Source of the DNA: Anaerolineae bacterium | Lineage (GTDB): Bacteria; Chloroflexota; Anaerolineae; UBA1429 | Assembly (NCBI GenBank): GCA_021162655.1 | Contig: JAGGYI010000021.1 | Coordinates: 1 to 37,676 of the forward strand | Direction of reading: 5' to 3' | DNA length: 37,676 nt | Shown here: positions 32,712 through 37,676 of the stretch, piece after piece | Numbering within the stretch: position 1 is the stretch's first letter | How the letters are laid out: every line of letters begins with the position of its first letter | Program-made: the position numbers and the translations under genes | The notes under the pieces: generated by a model | Database searches by the model: none | What the model was told of the DNA's origin: nothing | What the model saw: only the letters and a program-made list of their open reading frames with translations

Positions 32712-33977
32712 ATGAAAGTTCTCCTCGTTGTCCATCAATATTTGCCTTTTCATCGAGCAGGAACGGAGATCTATACTCATTCCTTGGCCAAGGAACTAGA
32801 ACGCCGAGGGCATCAGGTGTTGGTGTATTGCCATGAAGCTCGCTTGGATGGTCAGGGAATCTCTTTTCTTGTTGAGCTATACGATGGGGTACGGGTGCGC
32901 CGAGTTGCGGCTTTTGCGAAGAGAGAATTTCTTCCTTGGAGGCGGTTTCAGAGGACGTTCCTCAACCCCCGAATCGAAGCGGATTATGCTCAAGTGCTGG
33001 AAGCGTGGAATCCAGATGTAGTACACGTGCAGCACCTCAAAGACCTTTCTGTGGGCATCTTGGAGAAAACCGCGGCACGGGGTGTTCCTCTGGTGATGAC
33101 CTTGCATGACTATTGGGCGCTCTGCCCTAATGCTCAGGCTATTCGGCCCGATGGGACGATTTGTCGGTGGCCTCACCCGCAGCTGAGCTGTGTTTGCTGT
33201 GCTGCCTGGAGAGTAGGACTACCGGTGTTGCGCTTTGCTGCTCCTCTTGTTATGCCGCTGTTTTGGCAGAGGGCACGCTGTGTACGTGAGCAGCTAGAAA
33301 GGGTAGACCGTTTCATTTCTCCATCACAGTTTTTATTGCGGAGGTATGTGGAAGCGGGGTTTTCGCCGCCCAAGTTTTTTATGCTTGAGAATGGTTTTGA
33401 TTACAAGCGGCTAGGGTCACTTGTCCTTCGTCGAAAGGGATGGCGGGGGCATTATGCCTACATTGGTTCGTTAGCTTGGCAGAAAGGGGTCCATATTCTC
33501 ATTCGTGCTTTTACTCGACTGGAGGCTCGCAATATTCGTTTGCGTATCCGGGGAAACTTGGAAACTTTTCCAGAGTATGTCCGATCGCTTCGAGAACAGG
33601 CTGGGGGAGATGAAAGGATCTCTTTTGAGGGCGAGCTTGCCGAGAACCGCATTGGAGAGGCGCTGGCCTGGGCGGATTACCTGGTCGTTCCCTCGCTTTG
33701 GTGGGAGAATTCTCCTGTGACGATCCAGGAAGCGTATGCGGCGGGCGTTCCAGTGATCGCGTCTCAGGTGGGAGCCCTCCAGGAAAAGGTTTTCCCAGGG
33801 ATAACGGGGTTGCTTTTTCATCCGGGCGACGTTGAGGATCTTGTTAAGGTGCTACGGCAAACAGTAGGAAACCAGGAACTTTTTGCGGCTTTACAAGCCC
33901 AGCTGCCCAGGCCCCCGAGTATAGAGGAACATGTAGATCAACTTGAATTGATCTATAAGCGGTTGGAGAAGGGATGA
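32712..33977 (+). CDS. GT4-family glycosyltransferase (paralogue 3, Cys-loop type)
   Basis: 421 residues, GT-B fold. N-terminal HQYLPFHRAGTEIYTHSLA; the C-x12-C-x8-C-x2-C loop follows TLHDYWAL; donor domain YIGSLAWQKGVHILIRAF, ELAENRIGEALAWADYLVVPS and ENSPVTIQE (E-x7-E). It is the shortest of the three Cys-loop paralogues and is separated from the others by the divergent GT4-like gene. ATG 32712 comes 3 nt after the previous stop, and its stop overlaps the next start by 4 nt. The sugar is unknown. Confidence 0.88.
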   Translation: MKVLLVVHQYLPFHRAGTEIYTHSLAKELERRGHQVLVYCHEARLDGQGISFLVELYDGVRVRRVAAFAKREFLPWRRFQRTFLNPRIEADYAQVLEAWNPDVVHVQHLKDLSVGILEKTAARGVPLVMTLHDYWALCPNAQAIRPDGTICRWPHPQLSCVCCAAWRVGLPVLRFAAPLVMPLFWQRARCVREQLERVDRFISPSQFLLRRYVEAGFSPPKFFMLENGFDYKRLGSLVLRRKGWRGHYAYIGSLAWQKGVHILIRAFTRLEARNIRLRIRGNLETFPEYVRSLREQAGGDERISFEGELAENRIGEALAWADYLVVPSLWWENSPVTIQEAYAAGVPVIASQVGALQEKVFPGITGLLFHPGDVEDLVKVLRQTVGNQELFAALQAQLPRPPSIEEHVDQLELIYKRLEKG

Positions 33978-35926
33978 AAAAAGGACTTTGGTGGACTCTT
34001 CTTTTCATCATAGCATTGGGAGTTGCGGTCTGGCCGGTTCCCTTTGACGGGGGAGGAAAGCTTGTCCGGGGAGGTTTCTTCCTGTTGCGAGTGGCTACTC
34101 TCCTTTCTCTTCCTGGATTGGCTCTAGTTCTCCTTTTGCATCCTTTAAGAGATACACTTGCTTCCCTCATCCTTGGGAGCGTATTAACGCTGAGTCTTTT
34201 CCCTATTTTGCTTCTTTGGATGGGGTTACTCGGAGGGCATTGGTCTGCAGAGTTTGTGCGAGGCTTTTTGCTGATATCTGGGATAGTGGTGCTGTTTCAA
34301 CTGTGGAGATCCGATGGGGAGGCGACCTTGAGCCTTGGCTGGGGGGGAGCGCTTTTTCTGGTGTTTTTACTCGCCCTGGGGGTGAGGCTTTATCAAGTGA
34401 GGCACATCCTTTACCCTGCCTGGGTGGATTCCTATCATCACACGATTATTACTCAGATTGTTCTTGATACGGGAAGGGTGCCTGTAGGTTATCGCCCTTT
34501 TGCTCCCCTGGATTCCTTTCATTATCATTTTGGTTTCCATGCCTATAGCGCTTTCGTCGGATGGATTACTGGGTTACCAGCCCATCGGGCCGTTCTCCTG
34601 GGAGGGCAGGTGCTCAATGCCCTCACAGTGCCTTCCCTTTTTTTCTTTGTTGATCGTTTGACCAAAGATCGCCGTGCGGCGCTCTTCTCGGGGGCTATGG
34701 CTGGATTGGTGTGCCGCATGCCTGCTTACTATGTGAACTGGGGGCGTTATACGCAGTTGGCTGGACAGGTTCTTTTGCCTGTGGCTCTAGCGTTCACAGT
34801 GGAGGCCTGTCAAGCAAAGGAGAAACGCGAGCAGTGGCGAAAGGCATTCCTGGCCAGCCTTTTAGCGGGTGGGCTACTTCTGACGCACTATCGGGTGGCC
34901 ATTTTCTACATAGTGGGTGTAGGGATCTTTGGCTTGAGCAAAGTGTTGCGTGGTAGAAGGACGGGACAAGTGCTCCTTTGCCTGGGAGCTATAGGGTTGC
35001 TGGTCTTATTTTGGATTGGTCCCTGGCTTTTCTCGCTGTTGAGAAAAACAATCTCCGTAGCCCAGCAGGTAAGGCGAACCGTGCCCAAGGGACAGCAGTA
35101 TGATTATCTGACTCTGGAATTCGTCTTGGGTTATGGTCTGCGTTTGCCTGTTCTGCTTTTATCTGGGTTGGCAGCAATTTGGCTACTTGCCCGTGTGACT
35201 GTTCGCCCTCTGGGAGGGCTGATCCTCCTTTGGCTGGCGGCGATGTTCTTCTTGGCAAATCCTGTGCTTTCTGGAATCCCTTCGGGTTTTCTGCCCAATG
35301 GCACTGTGATCGTAGCTCTTTATCTTCCAGCCTCTCTGCTTGTGGGGCTTGCTGTAGGGGACGCTTGGTCTTTGCTTGATGGAAAGTGTCGTAAGAATTG
35401 GCCCCGATGGGGGGCCAAGCTTTCTTTAGCGGGTTTTGGGCTTTTGGTACTCGTCGCGAGCATCCTGGGAACTAGGGGTATCCTTGCCCATGGATTGGAG
35501 CCGTGGCGTTATTTGGTCTCCTCCGCAGATCTTCAGGCAATGCGCTGGATTGAGAAGAACGTGCCTCAAGATGCTCTTTTCGCCGTGACGGGGGAGTTTT
35601 GGCTCCCTACTGCTGTGGCTGGCGCGGACGCGGGGCTCTGGTTACCCTATATCGCCCACAGGCAAACACTTATCCCACCGATGATCTATATTAGTGAGGC
35701 AGATGAACATTTTATTGAGCAAGTGAACCGCACGGTGCGAGGCCTCCTCCAGGCAGATTCAGCCCAGGCTCTGGCTCGGGCCTTGTGGCAAGTAGGAGCA
35801 GGGTATATTTATCTTGGGAGGCGTTCTCCAGAGAATTGGCACGCCCTTTTAGAGGATAGCCGCTATTTCCAATGCCTCTATGCAATAGATGATGTGCGTG
35901 TCTATCAGCTCAAGGGCGTGCCATGA
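33974..35926 (+). CDS. Multispanning membrane protein, GT-C-like glycosyltransferase candidate
   Basis: 650 residues with about twelve hydrophobic helices in residues 5-500, then a soluble tail of about 150 residues. The first long loop holds D152-S-Y-H-H156 and LDSFHYHFGFHAYSAF, an Asp/His-rich external loop of the kind seen in GT-C enzymes that use polyprenyl-phosphate sugars. The tail has DLQAMRWIEKNVPQDALFAVTGEFW, which is common in such proteins. Last gene of the glycan operon, starting in an ATGA overlap with paralogue 3. It may add sugars on the outer membrane face after export. No polymerase (Wzy) motif is claimed. No terminator is seen before the convergent AOR gene 5 nt away. Confidence 0.75.
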   Translation: MKKGLWWTLLFIIALGVAVWPVPFDGGGKLVRGGFFLLRVATLLSLPGLALVLLLHPLRDTLASLILGSVLTLSLFPILLLWMGLLGGHWSAEFVRGFLLISGIVVLFQLWRSDGEATLSLGWGGALFLVFLLALGVRLYQVRHILYPAWVDSYHHTIITQIVLDTGRVPVGYRPFAPLDSFHYHFGFHAYSAFVGWITGLPAHRAVLLGGQVLNALTVPSLFFFVDRLTKDRRAALFSGAMAGLVCRMPAYYVNWGRYTQLAGQVLLPVALAFTVEACQAKEKREQWRKAFLASLLAGGLLLTHYRVAIFYIVGVGIFGLSKVLRGRRTGQVLLCLGAIGLLVLFWIGPWLFSLLRKTISVAQQVRRTVPKGQQYDYLTLEFVLGYGLRLPVLLLSGLAAIWLLARVTVRPLGGLILLWLAAMFFLANPVLSGIPSGFLPNGTVIVALYLPASLLVGLAVGDAWSLLDGKCRKNWPRWGAKLSLAGFGLLVLVASILGTRGILAHGLEPWRYLVSSADLQAMRWIEKNVPQDALFAVTGEFWLPTAVAGADAGLWLPYIAHRQTLIPPMIYISEADEHFIEQVNRTVRGLLQADSAQALARALWQVGAGYIYLGRRSPENWHALLEDSRYFQCLYAIDDVRVYQLKGVP

Positions 35927-35931
35927 AAAAA

Positions 35932-37676
35932 CTAACGTGCGCGAGCTAACAGCAGACTCTCAAGGGTTTCTGCTACATCATCGAGGCCCAGTTCGCGGAG
36001 TTTCTCTGGTTTGGGCCATCCTGTCGTTTTATCCCATCCGCGGAGCTCATAGTAACGGTCGAGTAGTTCGCGGAACTCATGAGCGTCTTCGCTGAGATGA
36101 GTGCCATCGACCTTAGAAGGCCATTGGAAGTGAGGGATAACCGCTTCATCGAGGGAGCGCTCTCGGCCATTGTTGCGGATCTCGATGGCGCGCTCCAAGT
36201 TCACTATGCGCTCAGCAATGGGCTGTTCCATCTCTTTGATGTCTAGGTCGATCCCTGTACAGGATTGGAAAAGCCTTGCCTCTGCTGTCAGATCACCATA
36301 GATGGACTCTCCCCGCCTGACCGCCTGTTCCATCTCTTCTTTTGTGTCAAAGGTTTTGCGCAGTACTGGGAAGACCCAGTCGCAGAGTCCCATTGAATCT
36401 TTGATAACGGAGCGATACTGGTGCCAGGCGACGACATGTTCGATGTAGTCAGTCCCTGGATAGATTGCCTTGCGTGAACCGTAGACTTTTTCAACGAGAT
36501 TCAAAAGGGAGATAGAAATATCCTCCGGTTTCTTGGGTTCTGAGGGCTGCCCAAAAAGGCCGTTGAGGAAAAAGAATCCATGGGTGCTAGGTGTTACGTC
36601 GCGCGTCGAAACGGCGTATAATAGTGCCCCATACTCCCAAAAAGGACTGGGGTGGGGTTCCATGAGGCGACCTTCTCGGTGCCAGCCGTGCCCCCGGCTT
36701 CCTGCAGAGGCGGTGAATTCGGCAAGTTCTGGAGGACCGATGGGGTGCTTCTCATAGAAACGGCAAAAGTCCTCGGCGATGTCATTCCCTAACCCTCGAC
36801 GATAAGACACGTTGAGGATCCAGTCTCGCCACCACTCAGGGTTGTCGATATCCAAAGGCTCTCCATCGATTTCGTCGATGCCCAGCTCCTTGAGGGCTCG
36901 AAAATAGCGGCCCCAGGTATGATAGGCCCAGGCGGTGATACCCATCGCTTCAGCAAGGTTGGCCAGGTCGATCCCAATGCCTCCAAAGCCTTTGATTTTC
37001 GGAATGTTGAGGGTTTTCCCTTGTGGTGAACGCGCTTTGTATTCTCCAGAACCACCGCGCCATACTGCGTCGACGCAGGTGGTCATATTTACCTGACTTG
37101 CGCTACCAAAACGGTCTTTGGCGGGATAGATACGAGTCCAACACTTGACAGAGCATCCATGAGTGCAAGCCAGATAGGGGAAACCCTGTTCGATTTTACC
37201 AATGCAGCTGAGCCCCCCCCGAACTAGGTACCAGACGTCGGCAACTGCCTTGAGAAAAGCTTCTGGCTGAGCGATTGGGAAGCCTCGAGTGCCCCGAACT
37301 ACAATGGCTTTGAGCTTTTTGGAGCCCATCACGCCACCAAACCCGCCATTGCCTACTGCGTTGGTCAACCGGTGGGTGATGCAGGCAAAGCGTACGAGGT
37401 TCTCTCCCGCAGGCCCGATGGCTGCAATCTGGTGGAGCTTACTGTGCCGTGCTTTGAGCTCTTGTTGGGTTGCGAATGTTCCTTTTCCCCAAAGGTCTTG
37501 AGCGTCCTCTAGAGAAACTTTGTCATCTTCAATGAGCAGGTAACAAGGGGTGTCAGCTCGCCCCTGAATGATGATGCCATCGTACCCGGCATATTTGAGC
37601 TCAGCCCCAAAATATCCCCCCATACTGGCAGAAGCCCACATCGGGGTAGGGTATCCCCTTGGCATAAGGCTAGAGA
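35932..37676 (-). CDS. Aldehyde ferredoxin oxidoreductase (tungsten-type), 5'-truncated
   Basis: The frame is open at the right edge; about 580 residues are visible and perhaps 60-80 are missing. SMGGYFGAELKYAGYDGIII and GGFGGVMGSKKLKAIVVRG are the pterin-binding N-domain blocks. A cluster motif CTHGCSVKC (C-x3-C-x3-C) precedes KCWTR, and a distal Cys in GLCDWVF (about 37% before the C-terminus) is the usual fourth ligand. The classical AOR pattern is C-x2-C-x3-C, so the spacing is unusual, yet the fold is clear. Such enzymes oxidise aldehydes to acids with ferredoxin in anaerobes and need tungsten or molybdenum bis-pyranopterin. It is convergent with the glycan operon. Confidence 0.9.
   Translation of the reverse strand, partial: SSLMPRGYPTPMWASASMGGYFGAELKYAGYDGIIIQGRADTPCYLLIEDDKVSLEDAQDLWGKGTFATQQELKARHSKLHQIAAIGPAGENLVRFACITHRLTNAVGNGGFGGVMGSKKLKAIVVRGTRGFPIAQPEAFLKAVADVWYLVRGGLSCIGKIEQGFPYLACTHGCSVKCWTRIYPAKDRFGSASQVNMTTCVDAVWRGGSGEYKARSPQGKTLNIPKIKGFGGIGIDLANLAEAMGITAWAYHTWGRYFRALKELGIDEIDGEPLDIDNPEWWRDWILNVSYRRGLGNDIAEDFCRFYEKHPIGPPELAEFTASAGSRGHGWHREGRLMEPHPSPFWEYGALLYAVSTRDVTPSTHGFFFLNGLFGQPSEPKKPEDISISLLNLVEKVYGSRKAIYPGTDYIEHVVAWHQYRSVIKDSMGLCDWVFPVLRKTFDTKEEMEQAVRRGESIYGDLTAEARLFQSCTGIDLDIKEMEQPIAERIVNLERAIEIRNNGRERSLDEAVIPHFQWPSKVDGTHLSEDAHEFRELLDRYYELRGWDKTTGWPKPEKLRELGLDDVAETLESLLLARAR

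Noticed and set aside
1-37676. Insertion sequence, phage or integrative-element boundary
   Set aside because: No transposase, integrase, att-like direct repeat or tRNA gene was found; composition looks even by eye.

Overview
The window is a roughly 53-55% G+C (by eye) bacterial chromosomal segment with no insertion sequence, phage gene, CRISPR array, tRNA or rRNA that I can see. Its content fits an anaerobic, possibly thermophilic member of Chloroflexota (Anaerolineae-like). The reasons are a surface protein mixing SdrD-type, PD40-propeller and DNRLRE domains, an ATG/GTG-overlapping glycosyltransferase operon behind a Wzt/Wzm exporter, a tungsten-type aldehyde ferredoxin oxidoreductase (AOR), and a TraR/DksA-lspA-rluD block. 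This assignment is inference from gene content, not a database result.

Layout. Nt 1-3572 is the 3' part of a very large surface protein (Ig-like tandem repeats, four SdrD-like B domains with Ca-loop motifs, a six-bladed PD40 propeller, a DNRLRE domain), closed by a bidirectional terminator. Nt 3639-8041 holds sugar-metabolism genes: a UroD-like protein, a Gfo/Idh/MocA oxidoreductase, an aldose-1-epimerase-like protein and a D-galactonate-dehydratase-like enolase-superfamily enzyme. Nt 8132-9952 is a housekeeping block (TraR/DksA zinc finger, lspA, rluD-like), followed by a convergent CDP-alcohol phosphatidyltransferase. Nt 10792-12443 is threonine aldolase overlapping a CPBP membrane protease. 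Nt 12449-20240 carries a penicillin-acylase-family Ntn hydrolase, a nitroreductase, an HpcH/HpaI aldolase, a sulfatase, a NodB-like deacetylase and a second Gfo/Idh protein with a four-Cys insertion.

Nt 20354-23442 is a serine-biosynthesis operon, DUF1015 followed by serA, read from a near-consensus promoter through a GC-rich structured leader. The leader contains mutually exclusive stems ending in an intrinsic terminator. This looks like a riboswitch or attenuator that I cannot assign to a known class, and I consider it the most interesting element of the window.

Nt 23469-35926 is one glycan operon from an extended -10 promoter: wzt, wzm, two GT2, three GT4 sharing a C-x12-C-x8-C-x2-C loop, one divergent GT4-like protein, and a GT-C-like multispanning protein. 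Most junctions overlap or are within a few bases. It should build a surface polysaccharide and export it across the membrane. The window ends in a convergent, 5'-truncated AOR gene.
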